Positions 1-37,371 of a stretch of 64,000 bases of DNA are shown here, one piece after another. The notes below the pieces were generated by a model. That model searched no databases and was not told where the DNA came from. It worked only from the letters and a program-made list of their open reading frames with translations. A program made the position numbers and the translations under genes. Numbering within the stretch: the first letter of the stretch is position 1; each line of letters starts with the position of its first letter. Source of the DNA: Chrysomallon squamiferum (Eukaryota > Mollusca > Gastropoda > Neomphalida > Peltospiridae); contig CM022665.1 of assembly GCA_012295275.1 (NCBI GenBank), forward strand, positions 21,334,150-21,398,149. Reading direction: 5' to 3'.

Positions 1-300
1 TATAACAAGATACTAACTGAAATTTATAATATAAACACTGACATAACTCTTAAATTTACAATAACATACCAACATTACTCTGAAATTTATTATTTAGCAT
101 ACTAAATGGAACTTACAATGTAACATATTAACATTACTCTGAAATACACAGTCTAACATATTAACATTATTCTGCTTAAGATTGTTTCATAATTCATCTG
201 CCTGTATGTATCAAAGGAAAATATATTAACTTGGTAAGAGGTATAAAAAAAAAAAAAAAAAAATAACAAAAACAAATATAAGAAAAAATAAATTACCAAC
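1..300. other. UTP20 intron with short tandem units
   Basis: Three partial repeats of a unit with core AACATTACTCTGAAAT occur at about 70, 132 and 160. No exon is supported between the exon ending at 301 and the left edge. Confidence 0.5.
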
Positions 301-24645
<24,345 letters not shown>

Positions 24646-24830
24646 TTTGTATTTTTATGATGTCAGACTTATTTAATTATGGAAATATATAAAATGTAAA
24701 TAAACGGCATGTCTCACACACGTGCGTAAATCTAGAACATTTATTTCCCCTGAATTACTGCTTGTACATCGTTAATATTCGGAACTGTACGTTAATTTCC
24801 GTATCTTCTAAACTGATTTCACTTAGCGTA
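24646..24830 (-). promoter_or_regulatory. Candidate UTP20 promoter with a CACGTG E-box
   Basis: The sequence just upstream of the UTP20 start codon holds a perfect CACGTG at 24719-24724, about 75 bp from the ATG. MYC/MAX-type E-boxes are common in promoters of ribosome-biogenesis genes, so the site fits the gene. No TATA box or initiator can be assigned with confidence, and in AT-rich DNA a single 6-mer is only suggestive. Confidence 0.4.
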
Positions 24831-27518
24831 TTGTTTTTTTACTTATAACTGACAAGAGATCTCGATAACCATGCATTTATATTATATATGTATAAAAATA
24901 CAGATAAACTCTTTCTCCTTTATTGTTATTATAATCAAATTAACAAAAAACCGTGATTTTGTCCCCGGCTCGGGATGAGAAAAATAGTCCTTTCCAGTTG
25001 CTTCCACAAACACACACACATATATCATTATATGTATATATATATATATATACATCCAAAGTACCTTACACCTTTATTGTAAAAAGCTCCTGTTATTCCA
25101 TAGAACGTAATTCCATGGGTGGCTTTTTAACACTATCTCGACTTTTACATTAAACCATAAATAATGAATTGCGTCTAACGTAGGTACTCTAATTTGATAT
25201 TCTATTAATAATTTTATTTTCAAAAAACGGATTATTATTATTATTATTATTATTAATTTATTTACGTATTTGTTTATTTTATTTTATTTTATTTCAATAG
25301 AATAATAATACATTATCCGTGAGAGAATATGAATATAGATGTACGTGTTCTGTGTGCATGCATCTGTATGTGTGTGTATGTATATGTGTGCGTCTTTTCA
25401 ATATAAATATAGACATGGAACTGCCAACTGGGTTTTTGCCAAGCCACTGAAAATTTTTACTTGAGTTTATAGCAGTCAATAACCAGTTATTGTATAGATT
25501 CTGAAAATTTGCCAAACTCGTATGAGAAAGGAGTAGAAAAGATTTGTTTGCTTACATTAATCTCAATAGTTAAACAGCTTACACTTTGCCAATACAAATA
25601 GTAAGATTTATATTTGATACGTTGTTATATCAAGTACAATTATACTGCACAAGAAATAAATATCAACATGGTTTTAATTTTGTATCAAAAACTTTATTTG
25701 GCAATACTGCATTGTCAGATAATGATAATTGATAATGTCAAAATGTTTTTTTCTGCATAATAATCACTCCTGATGCCATTTATTTTTAAAAAGCCATAAA
25801 AAATGATAATAATAATAATAAGTCTTATATTATCTGGGCGAGTTCAGGAAGTTACCCTACCCTGTCTTTTTGAGCTTCAGATCAAAAATATTACTTTATA
25901 CAACTATAAATAACATAAACCTTACTGAACATCAACAAGATAGTGAATGATGACAAAGGATATGAACAAAATATTTTTTAACAGATTACTTGTTAGTGTA
26001 CAATAAGTGCTGTAATGCAAATGAAAAGACATGTAAATAATTTATAAAGAAAAAATAGTTTTTTTTAGCTAAGATTTTTGGAAATTACCCTGGCCAGTTT
26101 CATAATAATAAAGGAGCAACACAATAGCAATTTAATCATTTATTGGAGTTTACACATACAAATCACAGGCTTACAACAAGATTTCAGTTAGTGATTGTTT
26201 TTCTTAAAAGAAAGGTAGTCCACCCCTACCCTCTGGAAATGAACAAGAGAGAGAAAGAGAAAAAAAATCATTTAATAATCTAAATACCTTTTCATAAACT
26301 CTATTTTCATATTTAAATCTTATTTTTATTTTTACTTTTATGTAAAAAAAGAAAAAGAAGAAGAATTGTAATAATAACAATAATAATAATAGAGTAATAT
26401 TAAAATGATAATAAATAATAATAATATTATCTGACCTAATATTAATGCTGTTAAAAAATTACTTTTGGCTTTTTGAAAAAAGAAGAAAAAGAGTTGTATA
26501 TACAAGCAAATATAATTACTTTTAAAAACAAATAACACTACTTTGTTAACATTAGGAAAGAGGCTAACTGGTGAATGGAGTTATTTACAGAGATGGAAGA
26601 GTCACAGTATGGCAGATATGGAAATGATTTCTGCTCTTGTTGTTAAATGGCAGAATACAGACATGTAAAAGTGTAATGATGTATCATTTTACATGAAACT
26701 CAGAATAAACATGTACACTACTAGCTATAATAATTACATATCACAGTCAATGATAATATACACTTCTATGTCAAAACTAAAAACTGTTTACAAATCAATA
26801 AATGATCTTAAAGTAATCCCTGGGGTTCCTTTGAAGCTGGCGATAAATAAAAATTCAATAACATGAATGCAGAGTTTCACAAATATATTATTGAACCTAA
26901 CAGTGACTTACCAAAGGCCAAATTAACTTTTCAAAATGAATAAATAAATCTAGTAAATATGGGACACTGGATAATAAAGAAATTAAGGCTTATAAATGAG
27001 CTTAATAGGCATTTCTAATATTTAAAAAAATTCAGTTAAAGTAACAAAAAAAGGTATATATATTTTTTTTTAATTCATGAATGATCTAGTTTACTATATT
27101 AATCCTTCAGCTGAATTGATTTCAACACTATACAATATTTTCTTCAGCCATTAAAAAATAACTGGGCATCATCAGATTTTAATTTTTAATTATTTTTTTC
27201 CTTTTACAGACTATCAGAAAATAACAGTTTATGAACACAGAAAGAAAAACCTTTTCATAAAAAAAAATATTTATTATCACTACAATTTGGTGAGTGAAAT
27301 GGAATCTGTCATGACCAAAGAAAGATACTATCTGATTTTTTAAAATCAGATCACAAGGAAAAGACAATAAATAAATAAATTTTCTCATTTTGGCCATCTG
27401 TATCATAGAAAAAAAAAAACAATAAAAAAATAAATAAATAAAAACAGATATAACAAAAGAGAGAGTTGTTAAAACTCGTACTTAAGTCTGTAAAAACAAA
27501 TATAAAAAAATATAAAAA
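24831..27518. other. Intergenic region between UTP20 and PACRG
   Basis: No ORF here has recognisable similarity. The region holds short A/T runs, (ATT)n near 25230 and a TG-rich stretch near 25340-25400. The 3' UTR of PACRG should occupy the upper part; a minus-strand AATAAA can be read at about 27276-27271. Confidence 0.6.
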
Positions 27519-30500
27519 TCAGTTAAGCATGCATGATTCATATGTGGGGACCATATATTTGATGTTGATGAAGGCATCTTCACCCCCGTGCCTCTCAAAG
27601 GCTTCCAGGGTTTCCTGGATCAAATCTCCTATGTTCTCTCTTTTCTGCTGGCTGTAGTCAATGCCATCACCTGAGTTTACTGAAACCAAATTATTTCATA
27701 CATATTAGTAAAATATTAAAGTATTCTCATGGTGTTGCTTAACATTTCAACTAAGGATATTTATAAAACATTTCACAGTACTTCTGTTTTCACTAAGAAT
27801 GATATTTTTTACTATGAATGATAGTCTTTGTGAAATATTTCTTATTTAGTATTATATTTTTTGAAATTATGTGCAATTAAATGAAAGCAAAATGACATTT
27901 TAAAAATCATTATTAAAACACTTTGAAATAACATAATATCATATACAAACAGAAGCAAAGTCAGTTCTGTATATATATAGACACCAACACATGCACATCA
28001 TTTTGTACTAGTTTGTATTTATATTCTTGGTACTGTTTATCTCTATTAAATATATAAAATAGACATACCAGTCTAATTAGAGGTAATCAGTAATATCAAC
28101 TTGTTGTTTGTGTTTGTACATACATATATTTAGGTATTTTAGTAACATTTATATTCTTCATAAAAGTATTTGTAATTACTGATGATCAACAGTATGTGTT
28201 TGCAAGTAGGTCTGTGAATTAAAACAATGTGGGCTAAATACAAATCAAGATCTGATAGTAGATTAATGATGAATGAAAAACTGATAGTTGATAAATAATG
28301 AATGAAGAACTGATAGTTGATAAATGATGAATAAAGAACTGATAGTAAGTTAATGTTAAATGAAAAACTGATAGCAGATTAATGACAAATGAAGAACTGA
28401 TAGCAGATTAATGATGAATGAAAAATTGATAGTAGATTAATGAAGAACTGAGATAGAAGATTAACAACAAATGAAGAACTGACAGCAGATTAATGACAAA
28501 TGAAGAACTGACAGTAGATTAATAAATGAAAGTAGATTAATAATGAAAGTAACTTACAGTTCTTGTTTTTGAAGATGTTCAATACTGGCAGGATCTGTCT
28601 GTAATAAGGGACAAGAGCTTCCCCCACCATGTCCCCCGATATCACAAGATGCTGCAGGGCTTTCAGTGTGGGACACAGAACTCGTGGATTCCTCGTGTTC
28701 AAGGCATCTGCAAAATAAACATTACAGATACCCATTAATAATAAGTAATTCAATAATCTTTCATTGGCTGTACTTCCTTTCTAGCAATTATAAATTTGCT
28801 TCCTCGGATGTTCCTTTACTAGTGATTATAATTTTATTCCTTTCAGTAAATTTAATAAAATATTACATTTATCAAAGAATTGGTTTAAAAATAATTATGT
28901 CAAAAATAAAGGGGAAAATTACAATCTCCAAGTAGCTCTTTCAATTTTTTTATTTTATTATAACTAATTTCCAAAACAGAATCACTGGGAAAATAATAAT
29001 AATAATAATTATTATTATTATAAATGTAATTTTTCATATCAATAATAACTATACATATTTATTTATTAATATAAAAGGAAAAATGTATTATAGGGAAAAG
29101 ACATCTGAGAAAGCAAACAGAGGTTAAAAAGTATTGAATTACTATTTAAAATAATTTTACAACACATTCAGTACTTTTTGTGAGTATAGAGATTTACAAT
29201 CTATGTATGCATACCATTCCAAAGAGAAAATTTATTAATCAAAACAAAAAAAATGAATTACTTTTAATAGGTATAAGAAACTGTGGAATATACATACAAC
29301 ATGTTCAACACTTTTTATGAGTACAGGGATTCACAAACAATATATATGTATTCATACCATTCCAAAGAGGAAATTGATTAATTGTGAAAAACAGACTTAT
29401 TTTTGATGGGTATAACTGACTGGAATATATTTACAGCATATTTGACACTTTTAATGAGTACAGAGATTTACAAATGATATATATAGTGATATTACCATTC
29501 CAAAGAGGAGATTTGTCATTAAAAAAAAAAAAAATGTACTTACTTTTAATGGGTATAATTAACTGTGGAATGACAGGTAATATTTTTGAACCACCATGCT
29601 CCAACATGTCATGCACACCTTGTCTAGCAAAGAATTCATATGGATGTACAGTTTCACAGAACCCATCAAAAAACAAGGGGAGGTAGTGATGGTAGTCTAA
29701 CTTTTCTATTTCAACCTGATATAAAAAAAATTATGATCAAAATTGTAGTAATAAAGTAAATCAGTCTAATTTCTTTATTTCAACCTGATTTTAATAAATA
29801 AATAAATAAATAATAATAAAAATTTAGCAATGAAGTAAATCTGCCTAACTTCTCTATTTCAACATGATTCAAAAAAATATTACAATAATAATAAAAATTA
29901 TAGTAGCAAAGTAATCTGTTTAACGTCTTAATTTCAACCTGAAAGATGAAGCTTAAAAACTGATGTGATAATTATGAAGTAAAATAATTTTAAGGAATAA
30001 TAATAATAAAAATTATAGAAATAAAGTAAATCTGTCAGTTTCAACCTGTCAGTCAAAGTTAATATAACATGACAATTCTGAAGTAGAGTTATTTATCAGT
30101 TTCATTTAGTTAAGAAAAAAAATAAAAATAACAAAACCCTGAAAAACGAAGTATTTATGAAACAAAATTAAAATAGTTATTTCTCACTTTCATTCTCCTG
30201 GTTAAAACAAATAATAAAGTAAAATTGAAACCACATCAAATGACTGAATTATTTTTTCACAAATACTTATGAGCTATAACTTTCCATTCAGTATGTGTAA
30301 CTATATTCTTTAATGCAGATTGTTGTAAGCTTAACTTTCATTTTATGTCACTAAAACAACCGTGTAATTAGTTTTCCTGAATAATTATTTACAAATAAAT
30401 AAAAAATTCACCAAAGAAAAGATAAAATTTGACTGTTACATACACAACTGTCTTGATAGAAAATATTAAAGACTAATAAAACTTCTATTAAATTGTGTGT

Positions 30501-32770
30501 CTAATTAGTTTAGAAATTAAAAATGACTCTTACTAATTAACAATAAAACATAATTTAATAGGTGTTCCTTTTTACCTTTCAAGCAAAACCATTTCTGAAA
30601 AGTGGGAACCTACTGATGTTCTTAAGATGAAATGTTGATTATAACAAGAACAAATATTGGACTGCTCAAAACTGAATATGGGTTGGAGATTTAGAAAAGC
30701 ATTATCTATGATGTTTATAATATTTAAGATGATCATAATGAAAACAAAAATTGGACTGGATGGAACTGGGTGTGATTAGGAGATCTGGCTTACCTCTCAC
30801 CACTACTGGATCCATGAATGTCTGGACACTATTTAAGTAATAATTATTATAAAAAGTTTAGAAATAAAAAAAATATATATACATATATATTTTCCTCACC
30901 CCTTCTGGATCCATAAATGTCACAGACAGCATTTAAATAATAATTATTAAAAACTATTTTGAAAATAATATTACCCTGCTGGAGCCATGAATATACAGAC
31001 ACCATTTAAAATCATTTAATTAAAATGTTTTGATTTAAGACTATTATCTTTAGTTTTACCTTCCAAGCAATCTTGTTACCCTTGGTGTCATGTTCCAGTG
31101 CTATTGGAAAATCTCCTCTTTCATAGAATTTTCTAAAAGCTGTGGGTGCTGTGGGCTTTTGTTTGAAAGCACCTGCAGGTGGGGGACCTTCAACCTGTAG
31201 ATAAACAATGCAACATATTAAATAATGGTGAACTATTTTTAAATCAAAACATTTATCATAAAACAGATACAGTAATTGTAAGATATTTGTAAAGAAGGTG
31301 AATATTCTGGATAAATATCAGATTAAATTAACTTTTAAATGCTGAAATTCAGTATAAATCATGGCTTAAATTAGTTTAATTAGAATCTTTAGTAAGTAAA
31401 TGTGTAGAAAGTGAAAGATATTTAAATGCTGAAAAATTATTTATAAAAAAGAGAAACTATATTAATAGATGAATGATGAAATAAAGAGGCATGTGTTCAT
31501 TTATTGTGAGGCAGTATTATATATAAGAAGGGATTACTGAGTAATTTCAACTCAGTTTATGTTGTAAAAGTGCCATACCCAGCTATTTTAAATTTCTATT
31601 ATTTTTTCTTTCTTTCTTTTAACTGTTTCTATAGATAAGTAATTACAAATAATTTTTGGAAATTTAATCCATTCTTGAAATCAACCCTTCATATAATAAT
31701 AAGAGGCAAAACAATTACAAAAGTCAAAGACAAGAATTCTGTAATATAACCTGAGTAAGAATGAAACATACATTTACAAAATTGGATTGTTTTTTTTTTG
31801 TTATTTTAAATGCACAAAAGGTTGATTTCATTTTCTCATTTATTTTTTTAATCTGCACATTAGTAGTGAAGGAAATCATAATGAATGATGACAGAAAAGA
31901 AGATTAAATAATTAAGTCACAGGATTAAGTAGCAGTAAACGAATTAGTCATGGATTATTTTCTTTAAATTGCATTTTATGTATTTGTTGTTTTTTGTCTT
32001 TTACATTACAGTTTTGAAATTGATAATAGATTATCATTTGACAAACTTTATTTTTATTATTTACAGGCTTTATTAAAATGCACTAATGAAAAGAGAACAG
32101 AACTGTTTGTTTACATTTACAACATAGTTACCGGTGCTGTAAACATGAAAATGCAGACATTAGTGGTGATTTTGAATTAAATTGATTAAAATTTAATTTT
32201 ATCCATAATGCTTTAATATTCATTTAAATCTTTAAACACTTAAATATATTCATTAGCGACATAACAAAGAAACAATAAACAGGATAAAAGCAGAATATAA
32301 TTACCATGCAGTTGTTGATTTTATGTTGATACAGTTTTAACAGCAGCATCACTGTTCAAGTTTTATTTTTAAATACGTTATTTACTAGTTGTTAACAATA
32401 ACTGGAGTTCATTTGATTAATTTGGATGAATTCATGAGTGAATCGTGAATGTTAACGAATTATTTGTATTAAATGAAAGAAAATACATTTTTCATCACAA
32501 CATGGCTAAATATGAGCCCAAATATTCTTCCCAGTTTTTCTTCTGAAAAACAAATTAAAATGTTCGATTATTTTGTGATAAATTTAAAAATAAAACTTGA
32601 ATAAAAAGCCTCTGTCGTGAATACGCTTCTTATTTAAGTCTTACCTCCATATTTCGTTTGTAATAAATGTTGGACAAATGCGAGAAGGGAACATCCTCCT
32701 GTTTAACTTTTACCTTCTGCTTGTGCAAACTACTGGGGTTTTGAGATCCATGTCCGCGAACTTGAAACAT
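27519..32770 (-). CDS. PACRG: PACRG, parkin co-regulated protein (axonemal inner-junction protein)
   Basis: PACRG is a helical-repeat protein of motile cilia; with FAP20 it forms the inner junction joining the A and B tubules of doublet microtubules. Exons: 32645-32770, 31060-31194, 29544-29715, 28558-28707, 27519-27679; phases 0, 0, 1, 1 agree at every junction. They encode 247 residues, close to the shorter human isoform (257). Diagnostic stretches are [75 protein letters not shown] and [20 protein letters not shown], ending [11 protein letters not shown]. The start ATG at 32770 begins [19 protein letters not shown]. Introns 2 and 3 carry tandem repeats that include the edges of exon 3. The gene is head-to-head with MRPS15; in vertebrates the head-to-head partner is parkin (PRKN). 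Confidence 0.96.
28226..28557. repeat. Minisatellite abutting the PACRG exon 4 donor
   Basis: Nine to ten degenerate units of 28-35 bp with core GATTAATGATGAATGAA, then AAACTGATAG. The array runs up to the donor at 28557-28556. Confidence 0.9.
29155..29560 (-). repeat. Tandem repeat containing the PACRG exon 3 donor
   Basis: The exon 3 end and donor ACTTACTTTTAATGGGTATA (29539-29558) recur near 29400 (ACTTATTTTTGATGGGTATA) and near 29260 (ATTACTTTTAATAGGTATAA). Each is followed by an A(C)TGTGGAAT block; between copies lie ACCATTCCAAAGAGGA blocks at 29216, 29357 and 29495. Period is about 139 bp. Confidence 0.85.
29691..30060 (-). repeat. Tandem repeat containing the PACRG exon 3 acceptor
   Basis: The exon 3 start and acceptor CTATTTCAACCTGAT (29706-29720) recur near 29776 (TTATTTCAACCTGATT), 29856 (CTATTTCAACATGATT), 29930 (TAATTTCAACCTGAAA) and 30040 (CAGTTTCAACCTGTCA), with GTAATAAAGTAAATC blocks between them. 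Several copies keep an intact CTGA (TCAG) acceptor core. Confidence 0.85.
30781..31010. repeat. Three-unit tandem repeat in PACRG intron 2
   Basis: TACTGGATCCATGAATGTCT, TTCTGGATCCATAAATGTCA and TGCTGGAGCCATGAATATAC occur at about 30804, 30903 and 30979, each followed by ACA-CATTTAA and TAATAATTATTA-like blocks. Confidence 0.85.
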
Positions 32771-33018
32771 CTTGAAGTTACTTGCTGTTTTCTCACAAAA
32801 TAAAACGTTTCAGATTTTAGAATTAAGCAACTGCTATATCGTTTTGAGTAGCCAAGCAACAATATAAACAACCCGGATGAGAATGTTTACGCATGTCTTG
32901 TTGCTATGAACGAGACTTCCGGATCGGATAATCATTCGGTAAAATCCGGTTTATACGAATGTTACCGAATGTGAATGTGACTTCCGGTTTTAGTGGCAGC
33001 GTGAAGTAGTTTTCAGTT
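32771..33018. promoter_or_regulatory. Bidirectional PACRG/MRPS15 promoter
   Basis: Only 248 bp separate the two start codons, so both promoters must overlap. Visible motifs are ACTTCCGG at 32915-32922 and again at 32980-32987, plus ATCCGGT at 32944-32950: ETS/GABP(NRF-2)-type sites, typical of housekeeping and mitochondrial-ribosome genes. Nearer PACRG lies GTAGCCAAGCAAC at 32848-32860, which resembles an RFX X-box of ciliary genes with the central spacer one base short; it is 78 bp upstream of the PACRG ATG. A weaker half-match, GTTGCTATGA, is at 32900-32909. No TATA box is seen. Activity is inferred, not shown. Confidence 0.65.
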
Positions 33019-34304
33019 ATGAATACTGCGGTATTTCGACAGATACTGACAATAATTAATCGTAGTTTGTATCCTGTTTGTTCCAATGGAACGCGCAACT
33101 ATTTCACTAAACCACAATCCATTACGGCTGCTTGTTTGATAAAAGGTATACATGTCAGATCAGTACAATCAATAGAGTTTGAAAAGTCAGAAATCTTGAC
33201 AGTCAGTGAGTCACACTCAGTGTTACGCATGTAGGACAAAAGTTAGAAGTCAGTTAATAAAATCTGTAGTAAAAGTTAACACACTAATATGCGAACAAAA
33301 GCAGCGAATAATGTAAACGTATACATGTTCTTCCAATTCTTAGTTAAGTTGAAAACTATTAAGTTAAAATCATAATACTGTTAATAGTCGAGTAGTCATT
33401 TTCAGCTATAAATTATAATAAAGCTAGTTTAGTAGTTAATAATTTACATTTCCATGCATACTGAATACTGATCTCGCAAAAGAAAAACCTCATAAATCTT
33501 AAAATTTAGAATTAGGCCTTGATGAAAGTAATTTTCTTGAGCATTTTACTTTAAAAATTATAAAATGTTCAAGTATCACTAATGTGTTACTTAATGACAA
33601 AAGCCTATTTTTTACTAAATACATCAACCTTCTTTTTACTTTCATGTATTTAATTAGATAAGCATTCAGTTTGCAAAATATCCAGCTCTTGATAAAAATG
33701 CTTTCAACAACTGGTGTTAAAAAAGCAAAACTTGATTAATTTGGCAAACTGAAAATTTCATATGAGTTTTTCATTTCATCCATTAGCAATAAAAATAAAA
33801 AAATAAAAACACAAGAAATTAGCTTCTGTCAAGGCACATATCAAAACTGCAGATTATTTGTAAATGTTTGCTTCAAAAAGAAAATTAAAGAAATTATTTT
33901 AATTCATTGATAAGTAATATTTTCCTTCAGTCAAACAGACTTGCAGACATCAGATAATAAAATAAAACCTTTTTAATTCTGTGCATTGCATGTAAATTAT
34001 CAGTATCTACTCCATAAATTGATGAAATAAATAATCCATAAATATATATTACAGATAAATTGCAGATAAATAAATAAATAAAAAATAATAATAATAATAA
34101 ATTAAAACAAACAGTGAAATATAAAATGCTTTTATTGTATGCTTATATATACAATTATAAAGAAATGATAAATGATTTTTTTTTTATAATTCCCCTAGAT
34201 AAAAAATGTTCAGGGAGAGCTGAATTTGCAACAAAAACAACAAAATCTGATTCCGCTCCAAAGAAAGCAGTGAGATTTGACTATTCAGGTCAGGTTAAAA
34301 TTAA

Positions 34305-34362
<58 letters not shown>

Positions 34363-37083
34363 TCCCTCTCCCTCTCCCTCTCCCTCCCCCTCCCTCCCTC
34401 CCTCCCACTTTTATTCACAGGACAATTACTGGGTAAATAATTATGAAATTTTTTACAATTAATAGTAGACTGTGTTAACAGTAGACTAAAGCAATTAACC
34501 AAAGTCTGTGAACTTAACAGTAGAAATCTCAGATTAATAAAGTAATCTGTGTGTTGTAGGTGATCTTGTAACACAGAAACCAGTTGATCCACAAACATTG
34601 AAATGTGGCTTCAGAGACCTTCCTGAAATCAAACAGTAAGCCATTTATAATTATTTAGTATATATTTTTATTTATTTATTTGTTTATTTTTATTATTATT
34701 ATTATTATTTATTAATTAAAAATATATATTTATTATTGTTTTTTATTATTAATTAACATGTTATGGTTATTTGTGATTGTTGTTATCAATGTATGTTTGT
34801 TCTCTTTTTTATAACTGATTATATATTAAATTTAAAAAAAATGTAATACTGTTGTTAAATATTTATAATATCAATTTCATTTTTAAAAGTATTTTAAAAT
34901 AATTGCTTTTTTGAATCTATGGCTTCAGATAACATCGATCCACTTTTTATTTTTTATTTTATTATTTTTTTTTATCATTTCATCTTCTTTTTTTTTTTTT
35001 TCCCCAGGGCTCCTCCTGCAGTTCAGCGCCTGTGCAGTCTTGAATTTGCAACTGGGGTTAGTTTGAATTTTATTCTTATTACCTTATTTTATCTTTTGTA
35101 TCTTACCATTTGATTTTATTAAACAACATTTATTTTATCTATTTTTCTTACCATTTGATTTTATTAAACAATCTTTATTTTTGTATTTTATCACTTGATT
35201 TTATTAAATCAGACTTTATTTTTGTAACTTGTAGAAGGAAGTTAAAGAATACCGTCTAGAAGAAATGTCAGAACGAATTCAGACGCTGTTTGGAAAAGAC
35301 TGCATATATGAACCTATTAGTCAGTTGAATTATTTTATTATTTTGATTAATATTTTTAAATTGTGTGTGTGTGAGAGTACTGTATATATGTGTATACATG
35401 TGTATTGTATGTATGAGAGAGCATGCATTTGGGTGTAGTTTTGTTGTATGTTTATGTATGTGTGTATATATGTGTATTGTATTTGAGTGAGGTTGTATGA
35501 ATATATATATGTGTGTGTGTGTGTATATAATGTTGTCAGTTGAATAAAGGTGAAAAGCATTAAATTATTTCTTTGTTAATTTCTGAAATAGATTACTGAT
35601 CATTAAAGTTAAATGTCCAATATATTTTGTATGTTTTTAGTCTTTTTAATTTTAAAATTATATATTTTATTTAATAACTATAAATATTTATTATTTTAAA
35701 TTTTATTTTTATTTATTGATTATTTATTTCATTTTTTTTTTACATATGTTTACATTGTTAGGTTAATAATTTGAGTCTTTTATATATCTTATTGATATAT
35801 TTACTTTTCCTTTCATTACATTTATGTATTATTTTATATCCTTTTAATTTTAATTTCATTTTGTTTTATATTTTATTTATTATTTAAAAAAATATATAGT
35901 TCGTTATTAATTTTATTTATGTATCTGTCTTATTTAATTGTTTGTTGTTATTTCACTTATTATGTATTTATTTATCTTTTATTAATTATTTTTATATTTT
36001 AGTTTCCAAGCTGACTGTTGATATCAGAAATATGATTCCTCACTGTTTAAACTTCACCAGGGTAAGAGTATCTTTTACAGGTCATTTTATTTTTCACCAC
36101 TTTAATGTCTTTTTTTTAATTTTTTTGTTTTGTTTAAATTTTTTCAAAGAGTGAGTCATTCAGTTTTATAACCAGTGTATGTTTAGACATGTTTTATTGT
36201 GATTTTTTTGTTGTTTTATCTTTTTGCATTTATGTTGCCATTGTTAGTGATATATATAAATATATATATTTACACACACACACACAAACACATACATTTT
36301 TATTTAATTAAATGGGTTATTTCTGTTGGTGTTGTTTTCAAACACTCTGTTTTGTAAGTAATCCTACTGTAAAAATAATAAGAAGAAGAATAATAAATAA
36401 TGGAATATATCTTAAAGAATGATGTCAGTTGCAATTAGTTTTCATGACAAGACTGGCAGGCAGAGAGTTGGTAATTACTCGTATTTTAGTCCCTTTTTTT
36501 AAAAATTTTTATTCAATGAAGTTTTTTTAAATTATTGTTTTTATTGTATTTCATTGTTTTTGTTTTTTTTATTATTAATGCTTTTTCTTTTTAGATTATT
36601 TTTATTATACACTATATAGATATAGATGTAGATAAGTTATTTGATATATTGGTATAACGACGTTTATTACTTTTGTAGGATAAACGCAGCAAGTCAGTAC
36701 TGATTGAAAAAATCCAAAGACGTAAAAAAATGATGAAATATTTGCGACGACAAGACATAGAACACTTCCAGTGGTTACTGAGAGAATTGAAGATCAGGTA
36801 CATACCTCCACCTGCCTATTACGGTCGCATAACTCGCAAGTTCCGCAGGAAGAACGAAGTGGTGCAGGAAGCAGTACGGTTAAGAAGAGAGAAGTTGAAA
36901 GTACTTCAGGAGCAGCTGGCGAAGGAAAGACTTGAGTTCGAGGAATACAAGAAGTCAACACTAGCTCAGATTGAGAAGGACATCACAGAGTTGAATCTAG
37001 ACAGGGAAGCCATTAAAAAGAAGCTTGAGAGAAAGATTGAAAAAGAGGAGATAGTTTTTCCACATGGCTGGACTCCTTCTTGA
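33019..37083 (+). CDS. MRPS15: MRPS15, mitochondrial small ribosomal subunit protein uS15m
   Basis: Mitochondrial member of the uS15 family, which binds 12S rRNA in the small-subunit platform. Exons: 33019-33145, 34199-34288, 34560-34635, 35008-35056, 35235-35319, 36003-36061, 36679-37083; 891 nt, 296 residues, phases 1, 1, 2, 0, 1, 0. The start at 33019 opens with MNTAVFRQILTIINRSLYP, a basic, hydrophobic leader suited to mitochondrial import. The uS15 core begins near residue 163, with the typical IEKIQRRKKMMKYLRRQD and HFQWLLRELKIRYIPPP. A charged, probably coiled-coil C-terminal extension follows (about residues 214-290), ending FPHGWTPS. Intron 2 carries a long CT tract directly after the exon 2 donor. 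Human MRPS15 has 257 residues, so this one is slightly longer. Confidence 0.95.
34308..34407. repeat. (CT)n/(CCCTCT)n microsatellite at the MRPS15 exon 2 donor
   Basis: About 25 CT units shading into CCCTCT and CCCT units, starting 20 bp after the exon 2 donor. Confidence 0.95.
35355..35525. repeat. Degenerate TG/TA-rich array
   Basis: Interrupted GTGTGTATATATG and GTATTGTATGTATGAG units in MRPS15 intron 5. Confidence 0.8.
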
Positions 37084-37371
37084 ATATTGCATTAAATACC
37101 AGAATATGAATTTTCCTCAAAAACTTGAGTTAGCAAAATCTAGTGGGTTTTTTCTCGCTGTATTATAGGACTATAACACTATGGTATAATTTTTTTTATT
37201 TAGCTGGATTTACAATATACTGTTATAAGAATTTAAAAACTTCACATTTTCCATTACAAAGACCTGATTTATTTGTAGTCACAATTTTCACTAATTTCAG
37301 AAATTTTATTGATATTTCTAACTTGAAAGCCATGCGTTTTAGTCATGTTTTTTTTGTCTGTGAAGAAATAT

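Noticed and set aside
28226-28557. Box C/D snoRNA motifs (ATGATGA and CTGA) in PACRG intron 4
   Set aside because: They recur in every minisatellite unit and come from the repeat core; no terminal stem is visible.
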